Assembly (NCBI GenBank): GCA_964479275.1
Contig: CAYZLR010000154.1
Span: 1-5,204, forward strand
Direction: 5' to 3'
Length of the DNA: 5,204 nt
Source: CALLPQ01 sp964479275
Lineage (GTDB): Bacteria; Pseudomonadota; Alphaproteobacteria; Caulobacterales; Parvularculaceae
The notes below the pieces were generated by a model. The model did not search any database. It saw nothing but the letters and a program-made list of their open reading frames with translations, and was not told the DNA's origin. The position numbers and the translations under genes were made by a program. Position 1 is the first letter of the stretch, and each line of letters starts with the position of its first letter. Shown piece after piece: positions 1 to 5,204 of this stretch.

Positions 1-56
1 AGGCTGGGGTTGCCATTCGTACTGTATAGGCTCTGACGCGCAGCCAGAGAGGAGTA
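1..56 (-). other. Downstream end of the operon, weak hairpin, no gene seen
   Basis: After the last stop, a hairpin lies at plus-strand 31-49: 5 Watson-Crick pairs (CTCTG with CAGAG), extended by a G-T and a C-G pair, with a 5-base loop. No T-run follows on the minus strand, so a rho-independent terminator is not supported; it could mark a 3' end, protect mRNA, or be chance. An ATG at 14-16 opens a frame that leaves the window after five residues, without a visible Shine-Dalgarno, so I do not call it. Confidence 0.3.
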
Positions 57-497
57 TTAGTGCACAACCCCATTTCTTAAAGGGTATGGATCGCTGCATA
101 GGTGGAGCCTCGCCTCCTTGTGGCTGATTTCGACGTATACCTCAAATTCAGCCGTTTTGACTTTGTGTGTGCCGCCGATGGTAAATAGCTCTTGGTCCGC
201 CACACCCTGACTCAGCAAATCTTGAAGCTGAGGGGTGAGCACTTCACCCATCTTGGATTCCAGTGCCTCAGAGCGGTCTACACCCACCAGAGAGGCGAAT
301 ATAGGGGAAATCTCGATGAACGTGGCTGAGAGGTAGGCCATCTTTAGATCACGCCCAGAGAGCCTGTCAGGCAGCAGGTCAGGGAATTCCATGAGCGCTG
401 TGCCCCAGGGTCGGGGATCTTTTGTTTGGCGGCACCACAGCCAGCCAAGCCCCCAAGCACAGCCTACCGCCGCTATCGTGAGTAATAGAATGTCCAA
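57..497 (-). CDS. Membrane-anchored protein with possible PAS-like domain
   Basis: This 146-residue frame starts at a TTG directly after an in-frame TAG and ends at a TAA. Residues about 3-21 (ILLLTIAAVGCAWGLGWLW) are a membrane helix followed by CRQTKDPRP, so the rest is probably cytoplasmic by the positive-inside rule. Residues about 52-127 resemble a PAS domain by eye: FIEISPIFASLVGVDRSEAL at 60-79 follows the usual pattern of a strand, N/S-P-x-F, L-x-G-x-x-R-x-E-x-L, then a helix and a probable two-strand end (ELFTIGGTHK and AEFEVYVEIS). PAS domains bind small ligands or mediate dimerisation, usually in kinases and cyclases, but no such output domain is present here. A start at M36 would give a soluble version, but the hydrophobic N-terminus and coupling to the previous gene favour the TTG. 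The PAS reading is a pattern match only, and I have low certainty in it. Confidence 0.78.
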   Translation of the reverse strand: MDILLLTIAAVGCAWGLGWLWCRQTKDPRPWGTALMEFPDLLPDRLSGRDLKMAYLSATFIEISPIFASLVGVDRSEALESKMGEVLTPQLQDLLSQGVADQELFTIGGTHKVKTAEFEVYVEISHKEARLHLCSDPYPLRNGVVH

Positions 498-832
498 CTA
501 ACGATACCTATCAACATCATCCCATAAATCAGGTTCGCACCAAGGTAATAAGTATATAGGTCCAACCCATTGAATTGCGCGTGCCACAACAGCCGCAGCG
601 TAATAAATGCGCCCACGGTAAACGCGGCATGATCTTGCTCTTTAAACCAGAGGTAGGACGCGCCCACCAAAGCAACGAAATCAATGAGCGCCCATGAGAC
701 CGCGTTGAGTTGACCAATGCTTTGAAGTGTCACCACCCCGATTGTTATGCCGAGAACCACTAAGCACGCCTTGTTGCGCGCATACGCCGCTGTAGCTAAC
801 GTGAGGACCAGCCAAATGACAGAAGCAGGCAA
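473..832 (-). CDS. Multi-span inner membrane protein
   Basis: This 119-residue frame has four or five hydrophobic segments: about 3-18, 22-40, 46-63, a weaker one near 69-85, and 93-115. Loops are short, with RNK at 19-21, KEQD at 64-67 and a terminal YYSR. The first possible start is a TTG at 832, 2 bases after the previous stop and preceded in frame by a TAA three codons further up; there is no ATG until residue 105. No proper Shine-Dalgarno precedes the TTG, so reinitiation after the upstream stop is likely. A GTG at residue 25 has AAGG 8 bases upstream and is an alternative start that would remove the first helix. I recognise no family. Membrane proteins of this size in phages include antiholins, exclusion proteins and transport-like proteins, with nothing here to choose between them. 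Its last 25 bases overlap the next gene. Confidence 0.78.
   Translation of the reverse strand: MPASVIWLVLTLATAAYARNKACLVVLGITIGVVTLQSIGQLNAVSWALIDFVALVGASYLWFKEQDHAAFTVGAFITLRLLWHAQFNGLDLYTYYLGANLIYGMMLIGIVSWTFYYSR
507..509 (-). promoter_or_regulatory. Weak Shine-Dalgarno for the TTG start at 497
   Basis: AGG lies 9 bases before the TTG at 497, within the coding sequence of the upstream membrane protein. An in-frame TAG immediately precedes the TTG, so this is the first start available. The site is weak, and coupling through the 25-base overlap may matter more. Confidence 0.35.
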
Positions 833-834
833 GC

Positions 835-1068
835 CTAAGGCTTATTTGCTTCATTCTCGCCCGCTTCGATGGCCTTCCGCAGCTCTTTCTCGAACTCATC
901 ACCAAACAACGGGAGCAACGTTTTCTCAAGCTCACGATACAGCGAGGCGAACGCCATCGCGGCACCGTGCGTATTACCGTCATTAAACTTGCGCCGTGCC
1001 CGGTTCATGTCCGAGGCAATCTGGCAGCCAGCGAGAATGGCGGCGTCTTTGTTTACAGGAACATCCAT
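835..1068 (-). CDS. Small soluble helical protein of unknown function
   Basis: This 77-residue protein begins MDVPVNKDAAILAGC from an ATG with a well-placed GGAG. It has no signal peptide or membrane segment. The sequence predicts three helices, about 8-28, 33-52 and 56-70; the middle and last are amphipathic (AAMAFASLYRELEKTLLPLF, EFEKELRKAIEAGENE). The single cysteine is at 15. I see no helix-turn-helix, zinc or catalytic motif. It is the only clearly soluble product in the small-gene cluster, so it may act in the cytoplasm beside the membrane proteins, for example as a partner or antagonist, but this is only inference from position. It ends 2 bases before the next start. A small terminase subunit was considered because such genes sit near lysis genes in T7-like phages, but no recognisable DNA-binding motif supports that. 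Confidence 0.82.
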   Translation of the reverse strand: MDVPVNKDAAILAGCQIASDMNRARRKFNDGNTHGAAMAFASLYRELEKTLLPLFGDEFEKELRKAIEAGENEANKP

Positions 1069-1070
1069 AT

Positions 1071-1280
1071 CTACTCCGATGAAATTCTATTATCAGGATC
1101 TACCTTAGGCGGTGGAAGGGTCGATTGCCAGTCCTCAAGAGCCTCGTCTCTGGCCACCTCCAGAGCTTCGAGTTCGGTTTGCTCGTTCTTGTTCCTTGAA
1201 CCAGTCCACCTCGTTTTTAAGATTCTCAGCAAGTTTGTCATGGAGTTTCGTATTCTCTTTAGTAATGCGTTCTCTGTCAC
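1071..1280 (-). pseudogene. +1-frame C-terminal part of the preceding coiled-coil gene
   Basis: This frame could open at a GTG at 1280 and gives 69 residues to a TAG at 1071-1073. Its first 30 or so residues lie inside the upstream gene and look non-coding in composition (AGA, ATA, CGA and AGG codons, mixed basic residues). From about residue 32 it reads NEQTELEALEVARDEALEDW, continuing the heptad-like helix of the other frame, and then a PPPKVDPDN tail. No good Shine-Dalgarno precedes the internal GTG or the ATG at 1241, so independent initiation is unlikely. It has no lipobox or cysteine, so it is not an embedded Rz1-type gene. The stop sits 2 bases before the next start, matching the tight packing of the operon. 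The best reading is the displaced 3' part of the gene above, by a one-base indel, a sequencing error or recoding somewhere around 1180-1210. Confidence 0.5.
1074..1077 (-). promoter_or_regulatory. Shine-Dalgarno for the 77-residue gene
   Basis: GGAG is followed by 5 bases, which include the TAG of the +1 frame, and then the ATG at 1068. Stop codon and ribosome binding site are interleaved, so ribosomes finishing the +1 frame would terminate exactly at the next initiation site. Confidence 0.7.
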
Positions 1281-1371
1281 GGTATTGCCACCAATTGCCT
1301 ATCAGCAGCAATAGTATGATGCCGCTCTCTTCGGCGTGTTCCACTAGCAGGGCAAAAAGTGTGTCGATCAT
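1135..1371 (-). CDS. Membrane-anchored coiled-coil protein, probably frameshifted near its end
   Basis: This frame encodes 78 residues from an ATG overlapping the lipoprotein stop as ATGA. A hydrophobic segment covers about 16-30 (SGIILLLLIGNWWQY), preceded by an acidic N-terminus and followed by RDRER and a coiled-coil-like helix to about residue 61 (ITKENTKLHDKLAENLKNEV). By the positive-inside rule the C-terminal part would be cytoplasmic, which argues against a simple inner-spanin role although size and position suggest one. The last 17 or so residues change character abruptly to an R/G/S tail coded with CGA and AGA, while the +1 frame there becomes acidic and normal-looking and runs on to 1071, 2 bases from the next gene. 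I infer that the intended product is about 99 residues and that the 78-residue version is truncated, unless a programmed +1 shift joins the two. No family was recognised. Confidence 0.72.
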   Translation of the reverse strand: MIDTLFALLVEHAEESGIILLLLIGNWWQYRDRERITKENTKLHDKLAENLKNEVDWFKEQERANRTRSSGGGQRRGS

Positions 1372-1538
1372 CCATCTTTCTTAGTGTAGGTAATGCAAGA
1401 GCTAAGCTGCTCGCGATCTTGAGCGGTATTGGCATCCGACACATAAACGCCACACAGGTTAACTTGTGTCGCTTCCCACTCGCCTAAGCTGACACAGCCC
1501 TGTAAAAGCAGCGTGAATAATAGTAAAGCGGGTTTCAT
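1368..1538 (-). CDS. Small lipoprotein, outer spanin or exclusion-type candidate
   Basis: Translating the minus strand from the ATG at 1538 gives 56 residues, ending at a TGA at 1368-1370. The N-terminus is MKPALLLFTLLLQGC: one lysine, a hydrophobic core and a lipobox L12-Q13-G14-C15, so cleavage before C15 and lipidation are predicted. Glutamine at the -2 position is off consensus. Residue 16 is valine, not aspartate, which favours sorting to the outer membrane. The mature 42 residues hold two further cysteines, C29 and C48, that could form a disulphide. The gene fits exactly between its neighbours, with ATGA overlaps at both ends, which is strong evidence that it is real despite its size. 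Phage outer spanins (Rz1-like) are small lipoproteins in this genomic position, but they are usually proline-rich and this one has no proline after the signal. A receptor-blocking, superinfection-exclusion lipoprotein such as T5 Llp is an alternative role. Confidence 0.8.
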   Translation of the reverse strand: MKPALLLFTLLLQGCVSLGEWEATQVNLCGVYVSDANTAQDREQLSSCITYTKKDG

Positions 1539-1792
1539 ATCTTTGAGGGGGGCCTCGCTGGGACAATCTCGACCGAATCCTCTTGAAGCTCGCCCTGTAT
1601 AACCTTAGTTTTACTGGCGCTCGATTGACTGGTTCCTAACCAAAACCCCACAGCGCTACCGAGCAGCGTGAGCAAGGCGTATTTCATTTCTTGTGGGACA
1701 GCCTCTGAGGTGAAAGCGTAATAGTTCAGATAAAACACTCCTGCCGTCACCATAAAGCGCGGGAAGGTCTCGGTGATAATCTCTCTAATCAT
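1535..1792 (-). CDS. Holin-like small membrane protein
   Basis: This 85-residue protein has two hydrophobic segments, about 12-28 (FMVTAGVFYLNYYAF) and 36-53 (MKYALLTLLGSAVGFWLG), joined by a short acidic turn. After these comes a polar tail beginning GTSQSSASKTK and ending in a proline-rich stretch. Size, two helices, small residues (G, A, S) within the second helix and a hydrophilic C-terminal tail fit class II-type phage holins, which form inner-membrane lesions that release or activate the endolysin. The call rests on architecture and position, not on a recognised family signature; other small phage membrane proteins share this look. Both ends overlap neighbours as ATGA, and a good Shine-Dalgarno precedes the start. 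The end of the gene carries a run of six C (1547-1552 as G on the plus strand), a place where sequencing or replication slippage could occur. Confidence 0.86.
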   Translation of the reverse strand: MIREIITETFPRFMVTAGVFYLNYYAFTSEAVPQEMKYALLTLLGSAVGFWLGTSQSSASKTKVIQGELQEDSVEIVPARPPSKI

Positions 1793-2328
1793 GGCTTCTC
1801 CAGATGCTCATTCAATCGCCGCACCACTTCGCCTAGCTCTTTCTCATCACGCGCGATACGAGGCTCTAAGCGGCCTGTGACAAGCCGGGAGAACTTCCCG
1901 TCAAGCTGTCTGATCTCAAGCTGTACGGCACCTAAGCGGCTGGTCACGTCCTCTGTGCGCAGTGTCTCGGTGATCAGGTTGGTCACTTCATCTTGCAGCG
2001 AATCTATTTCTATCTCGTCTTTGTCCAGATCGCTATCTATGCTGTCCACTTGTGCCGCCAGCAAATCTAGCTTTGTGCGCGTGGGTTCGGTGGAATTACT
2101 TAACCACATTGCCGCTATGGTTGAACCAATAGAGACCATAAACGCAGCAATGCTCACCACCGTCCGAATACTCCCCGAGTTAAGCTGGCCTTTGCCTGCC
2201 TCCATCAGCTCAATCTGGTGTTCTAGTTGCGCAATCCGCTCCTTTTGCTCGATAGCGAACTCCGGGAGGCAGATGTAAGGCACCTCTTCAACATGCCTTT
2301 GCGCGCCGGTTTGTTCTTTGTCAGCCAT
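1789..2328 (-). CDS. Single-span membrane protein with flanking coiled coils
   Basis: This 179-residue protein starts at an ATG; an in-frame TAG lies a few codons upstream with no other start between. Residues about 27-45 form a charged amphipathic helix (EQKERIAQLEHQIELME). One hydrophobic segment spans about 55-76, and residues about 84-175 are a long acidic heptad-like helix region with leucine, isoleucine and valine spacing typical of coiled coils. There is no signal peptide and one cysteine, at 20. The stop overlaps the next start as ATGA, so translation is probably coupled. A membrane helix followed by roughly 100 residues of coiled coil is the architecture of inner-membrane spanins of the Rz type, which would place the C-terminal part in the periplasm. 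Against this, Rz proteins have the helix right at the N-terminus, whereas here about 54 residues precede it. Flanking charges do not settle the topology. A holin-associated or tail-associated membrane protein is an alternative. No family was recognised. Confidence 0.87.
   Translation of the reverse strand: MADKEQTGAQRHVEEVPYICLPEFAIEQKERIAQLEHQIELMEAGKGQLNSGSIRTVVSIAAFMVSIGSTIAAMWLSNSTEPTRTKLDLLAAQVDSIDSDLDKDEIEIDSLQDEVTNLITETLRTEDVTSRLGAVQLEIRQLDGKFSRLVTGRLEPRIARDEKELGEVVRRLNEHLEKP
1798..1801 (-). promoter_or_regulatory. Shine-Dalgarno for the holin-like gene
   Basis: GGAG followed by 5 bases and then the ATG at 1792. It lies inside the end of the preceding gene and supports this start, so the holin-like gene can be initiated independently as well as by coupling across the ATGA overlap. 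Confidence 0.7.
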
Positions 2329-2373
2329 AGAAACCCCAAAGCTCTAAGTAGCACAGCCGCACTTTTGCGAGAG
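2329..2373 (-). other. Intergenic gap with a small hairpin
   Basis: These 45 bases separate the large virion-type gene from the small-gene operon and are the only clear break between genes before position 57. A 4-bp stem with a 4-base loop (minus strand CGCA-AAAG-TGCG, plus strand 2358-2369) lies here. It has no following T-run, so it is not a convincing terminator. A GGGG about 5 bases before the ATG at 2328 is the only candidate ribosome binding site. A TTGACT at 2374-2379 resembles a -35 box, but no good -10 box follows at 16-18 bases. An operon-internal promoter is possible but not supported. Confidence 0.35.
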
Positions 2374-5204
2374 TCAATTGAAATCTCTGACATCAACCCG
2401 CCATTCGTTGCCGTTCCAGTTGGCGCCTACCCCCATCGCAATATGTAGCTCATGGACAGGCTCAAACTTGAGCCGATCAACTGGGTCTAACTGCCAAACC
2501 AGCAAGCGCACATATTCGACATCACCATTGACGCCGCCGCCAGTGTTGAAAACGTGATCGTGAATGACGGGCGAGCGTGTTTGCCCTTCATCAAACGTAA
2601 CGGGCACATTGTTAATGCCAGCGTCCCCAAGTACATCACCACCGGCTACGCTTTCCCGATAAAACCCTGTAGGTTGAATAATTCGCTTCCGTCCAGATTC
2701 GTTGGTCATCCGAATCTGTCTAGCGGCTGTCCCGGCAGAAAAGCTCCAGCCTTCAAACGCGGTACTGGAGACGTTGTTGTCTGTTTGGAAGGTGTAAATC
2801 TGCGGAATTAGTAACAATTCCTCAGTGAACGTTACCGCTGGATTTGGCCCGGTCGCTTGCGCAATGATTAGGCCATCTTTGGCAGACACCACGTTGATAG
2901 TCGCATCGGTTACCGAATCCAGAACCATGCGGCTGCCCGGTGTCACGTTGACAAAGTAACTCGCCGCCTGTTCTTCAATGATTGTGATGTCAGGCGTAGC
3001 AGTTGGGCTTGTTACGGCCAGTTGACGTGGCGTCACCAAGTCTTTGCCTGTTGGAACAACAAACCCATTGGCCGCGTCTTTGTACACTCGAATCTCGACA
3101 ATTTCGAGCGGATTGGTAACGTGCACTACTTTTATCTTACCGGCTGCAACCGACGCCGCATCATCCAACCTAACGCGAACGTAAGTTGTATCCCACCAAT
3201 GGACTAAACCGCCATTGTCCACTCCGAGCGGCAGGTTACTTACTGCAACACTACTAGTTGCCATGTGTGTGTCATTGGTTGCGCGAATATCGAACTCGAT
3301 AAAGGCATCTGTCAGATTGACGCCAAAGTCAATCTCTTGGAATACGCCAGTTAAAGCCAATGGCGTTGGGTATTTTATTTGCGCAACACGCTGACGACCT
3401 GTGTAAGTGTTTGTTAGCTCTGACGCTGATATTTCCTCAAACCCATACTCAAACGGGGTGAAGCTGCCGGGGTCGCCAGTCACGTTGGGCCAGACAACAA
3501 GCTCTATGGCACCTTCGTATTGCAGCGTTATCACTCGCTCTGTCTCGCGATCATCAACACTCACAGCGGACCCGTTTTTAGGGCCGATTAAAGCATTGTC
3601 TCTGGTGGTTCCATCCTGGAGGATGTCTACCCCGTAGATGTCGGTACCATTGCGTAAATACAGTGATATGTCTTGTGCTAACGGCAGCGGGTGAGAAAAT
3701 CGAACGCTGCCTTTTGTGATTGGCCAAATGTTTGACTCACCGGGTCCAGTTGCCGCGATTCTTGACGCCTTCACCGGTCGCGTTAGCTGAGTGATAACGG
3801 TGTCTGTGTTCTCATGCGGCGCAGTTGAATCTACGCCTAGCGAAAACACAGCGGATAATTGCGGCACAGCAGAAGGATCGGGTGTGCCCTCCAACGGGTG
3901 CAGGCTGATCTTTACCGCATTACCCGCCCGCGTCGCTCTCAACCGCGTGTGTTCGGGCAGCGTGAAGGTGTCATTGAGCGCAGCAGGTTGTACCAGATTG
4001 TTACCAGTGTAGTCCTGCCATTCTGTGATCGATGCGGGATCAAGAGCAAACAGAATGTCCTGCGTGAACGCAAAGGTTTGCCAGTCAATGAACTCATCGA
4101 CACGCGAATTACTTAAATCTATCAACGGGTTGAAATAGAGCGTTCCTGTGCCCGTCAGGTCTCTTATCGATGCCCCCGACTGCCGGAACACACCCAATAT
4201 ATCCCAGTTGTTATCAAACTCGGCGTCATCCATCGTCGCGATAGTGTCGGGCCGATCTGTTCTGGGGGTGGCTATATAGTTAAGACCAGCAATCGCACCT
4301 TCTGATGTGATCACGTCGGCATTAACAGGCAGAGTAACAATGTACTCAGTGCCAGCGGTGTGCTCGGTTAAAGTTGCCCACTCAACCAAATCACCAGAGC
4401 TGGATTTCTCCGCTTGAACGACGGTTAGGAAATCAAACGTTGGTGAAAGTGTGAGTTTCTGCACGCCCTGAAATGGCGTCCCATGAGTAAATGGGGCTGT
4501 TGCTGTGCCGTCGAAGTATTTGGCGCTCACCATGTTTATGGACGTGCTCGCCGCATCGGCCCTCAACGCAGCCTGCACTGCTGACAACCCACGTAGTTGC
4601 GCACCACCGTTGTACTGGAACTTAACTGTCCGCAGGCCGTTTACTGGCGGACTGAACGAGCGGCTTTGCATCGGTACGCCTGTCGAGCCGCCGCCAGAGT
4701 CTTCGATCACATACCAGTCTGCCGAATCATAGGCTTGATCTGCCGCGTCATAGAACACCACGTCTTGCGCGGAGGTAAACGACGTTGCATGACCCCGAAA
4801 CTGAACCGTCACACTTTCTAAAAGGGGAACCTGTAAATCAGGCTCGCCAATAGCGCTCCACTCTGCCTCTTCAGCGGCATCCCATTGCTCTCGGCTGTCT
4901 CCCTCGCTGTTTCGCTGCCACATCAATAGCAGACCGTCAGCCAGCCTCCGCTGTACAATGACCTCCCCCTCGTCGTAGTAAAGCTCCTTAACCCAAACAT
5001 CTATCCGGTTGTCGCCTATGCCATAGATGTTCCATCGATTCAGTGCCAGGTCACCTTCAATCGAAATGAAAGCGCCTATCAATTCAACGGGCACCGTGAA
5101 TCTATTGTTGACCCTGTTTTTGCTGTTCAATAAATGCGGCGGACCCGGATCTTGCTGCTCAATGATTAGCGGCCCAGCACTCTGACGCGAATAACGCACC
5201 GTCA
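2374..5204 (-). CDS. Large putative virion (tail fibre/spike-like) protein, 5' end uncertain
   Basis: A continuous frame of 941 residues runs from a GTG at 5199 to a TGA at 2374-2376 and stays open to the right edge. The two codons before that GTG read xTG ACG, so the true start may be an ATG one base outside the window; no ribosome binding site can be seen. I do not recognise a family. The protein contains no cysteine, has no signal peptide or membrane segment, and is dominated by short alternating hydrophobic/polar stretches rich in T, S, V, D and N, as in beta-rich phage tail fibres and spikes. Short glycine hinges occur at about residues 169-171 and 887-889, and the C-terminus (about 895-941) is rich in W, V and D. 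No catalytic motif was seen. It lies just upstream of small membrane and lysis-type genes, which fits the end of a virion module. The structural role is an inference from length, composition and position; other tail or surface proteins are possible. Confidence 0.88.
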   Translation of the reverse strand, partial: TVRYSRQSAGPLIIEQQDPGPPHLLNSKNRVNNRFTVPVELIGAFISIEGDLALNRWNIYGIGDNRIDVWVKELYYDEGEVIVQRRLADGLLLMWQRNSEGDSREQWDAAEEAEWSAIGEPDLQVPLLESVTVQFRGHATSFTSAQDVVFYDAADQAYDSADWYVIEDSGGGSTGVPMQSRSFSPPVNGLRTVKFQYNGGAQLRGLSAVQAALRADAASTSINMVSAKYFDGTATAPFTHGTPFQGVQKLTLSPTFDFLTVVQAEKSSSGDLVEWATLTEHTAGTEYIVTLPVNADVITSEGAIAGLNYIATPRTDRPDTIATMDDAEFDNNWDILGVFRQSGASIRDLTGTGTLYFNPLIDLSNSRVDEFIDWQTFAFTQDILFALDPASITEWQDYTGNNLVQPAALNDTFTLPEHTRLRATRAGNAVKISLHPLEGTPDPSAVPQLSAVFSLGVDSTAPHENTDTVITQLTRPVKASRIAATGPGESNIWPITKGSVRFSHPLPLAQDISLYLRNGTDIYGVDILQDGTTRDNALIGPKNGSAVSVDDRETERVITLQYEGAIELVVWPNVTGDPGSFTPFEYGFEEISASELTNTYTGRQRVAQIKYPTPLALTGVFQEIDFGVNLTDAFIEFDIRATNDTHMATSSVAVSNLPLGVDNGGLVHWWDTTYVRVRLDDAASVAAGKIKVVHVTNPLEIVEIRVYKDAANGFVVPTGKDLVTPRQLAVTSPTATPDITIIEEQAASYFVNVTPGSRMVLDSVTDATINVVSAKDGLIIAQATGPNPAVTFTEELLLIPQIYTFQTDNNVSSTAFEGWSFSAGTAARQIRMTNESGRKRIIQPTGFYRESVAGGDVLGDAGINNVPVTFDEGQTRSPVIHDHVFNTGGGVNGDVEYVRLLVWQLDPVDRLKFEPVHELHIAMGVGANWNGNEWRVDVRDFN

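Noticed and set aside
681..983. Minus-strand 100-residue frame overlapping two genes
   Set aside because: It lies across the end of the 77-residue gene and the start of the multi-span protein, is rich in R, S, C and H with no domain sense, and would displace two better frames. A lipobox-like stretch (MKQISLRLACFC) after an internal ATG looks accidental.
1135..1371. Embedded Rz/Rz1 pair
   Set aside because: The overlapping +1 frame has no signal peptide, lipobox or cysteine, so it cannot be an Rz1-type lipoprotein.
869..1384. Several plus-strand open frames opposite the small-gene operon
   Set aside because: They are antisense to well-packed genes, have S/R/P-rich shadow composition, and lack ribosome binding sites or motifs.
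1547..1552. Run of six C on the minus strand as a -1 frameshift site joining the holin-like protein to the lipoprotein
   Set aside because: The lipoprotein frame is indeed -1 here, but the site reads G CCC CCC, which does not allow full re-pairing in the P site, and the lipoprotein has its own ATG and signal peptide.
1877..2278. Plus-strand 133-residue frame with many serines
   Set aside because: It is the mirror of the coiled-coil gene; the serine and isoleucine repeats come from reading glutamate, aspartate and leucine codons backwards.
2340..2379. Sigma-70-like promoter before the small-gene operon
   Set aside because: TTGACT is a fair -35 box, but no acceptable -10 hexamer follows at 16-18 bases.
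1..5204. CRISPR arrays, tRNA genes, insertion sequences or long repeats
   Set aside because: No regularly spaced repeats, cloverleaf-like segments, transposase motifs or long direct or inverted repeats were seen.

Overview
The window is a densely packed stretch of a tailed double-stranded DNA bacteriophage or prophage. Every gene I can support is on the minus strand and is transcribed from right to left. A very long, cysteine-free, beta-rich structural-type protein is followed by a train of small, mostly membrane-associated genes, which is the usual layout where a phage virion module runs into its lysis or host-membrane module. A short lipoprotein with a lipobox, plus inner-membrane proteins, suggests a Gram-negative host. 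No gene matches a specific known phage by eye, so I do not name a phage or host genus.

Layout in transcription order. (1) Positions 2374 to the right edge: 941 or more residues, probably a tail fibre, spike or other virion protein, with its start at or just beyond the window edge. (2) A 45-base gap, then 1789-2328, a 179-residue protein with one central membrane segment between coiled coils. (3) 1535-1792, an 85-residue holin-like protein with two membrane segments. (4) 1368-1538, a 56-residue lipoprotein. (5) 1135-1371, a 78-residue protein with a membrane segment and a coiled coil. Its natural C-terminal half appears to lie in the +1 frame and to end at 1071. (6) 835-1068, a 77-residue soluble helical protein. 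(7) 473-832, a 119-residue protein with four or five membrane segments and a TTG start. (8) 57-497, a 146-residue membrane-anchored protein with a possible PAS-like domain and a TTG start. Bases 1-56 hold only a weak hairpin.

Genes 2 to 5 are linked by three successive ATGA overlaps, gene 5's +1-frame end lies 2 bases from gene 6, genes 6 and 7 are 2 bases apart, and genes 7 and 8 overlap by 25 bases. The set therefore looks like one translationally coupled operon. The holin-like protein, the lipoprotein and one of the coiled-coil membrane proteins could form a lysis set of holin, outer spanin and inner spanin, but no endolysin is present, and superinfection exclusion is an alternative for some members. 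The points most worth checking are the lipoprotein, which is short enough to be missed by automatic calling, the probable frameshift in gene 5, and the PAS-like domain in gene 8.
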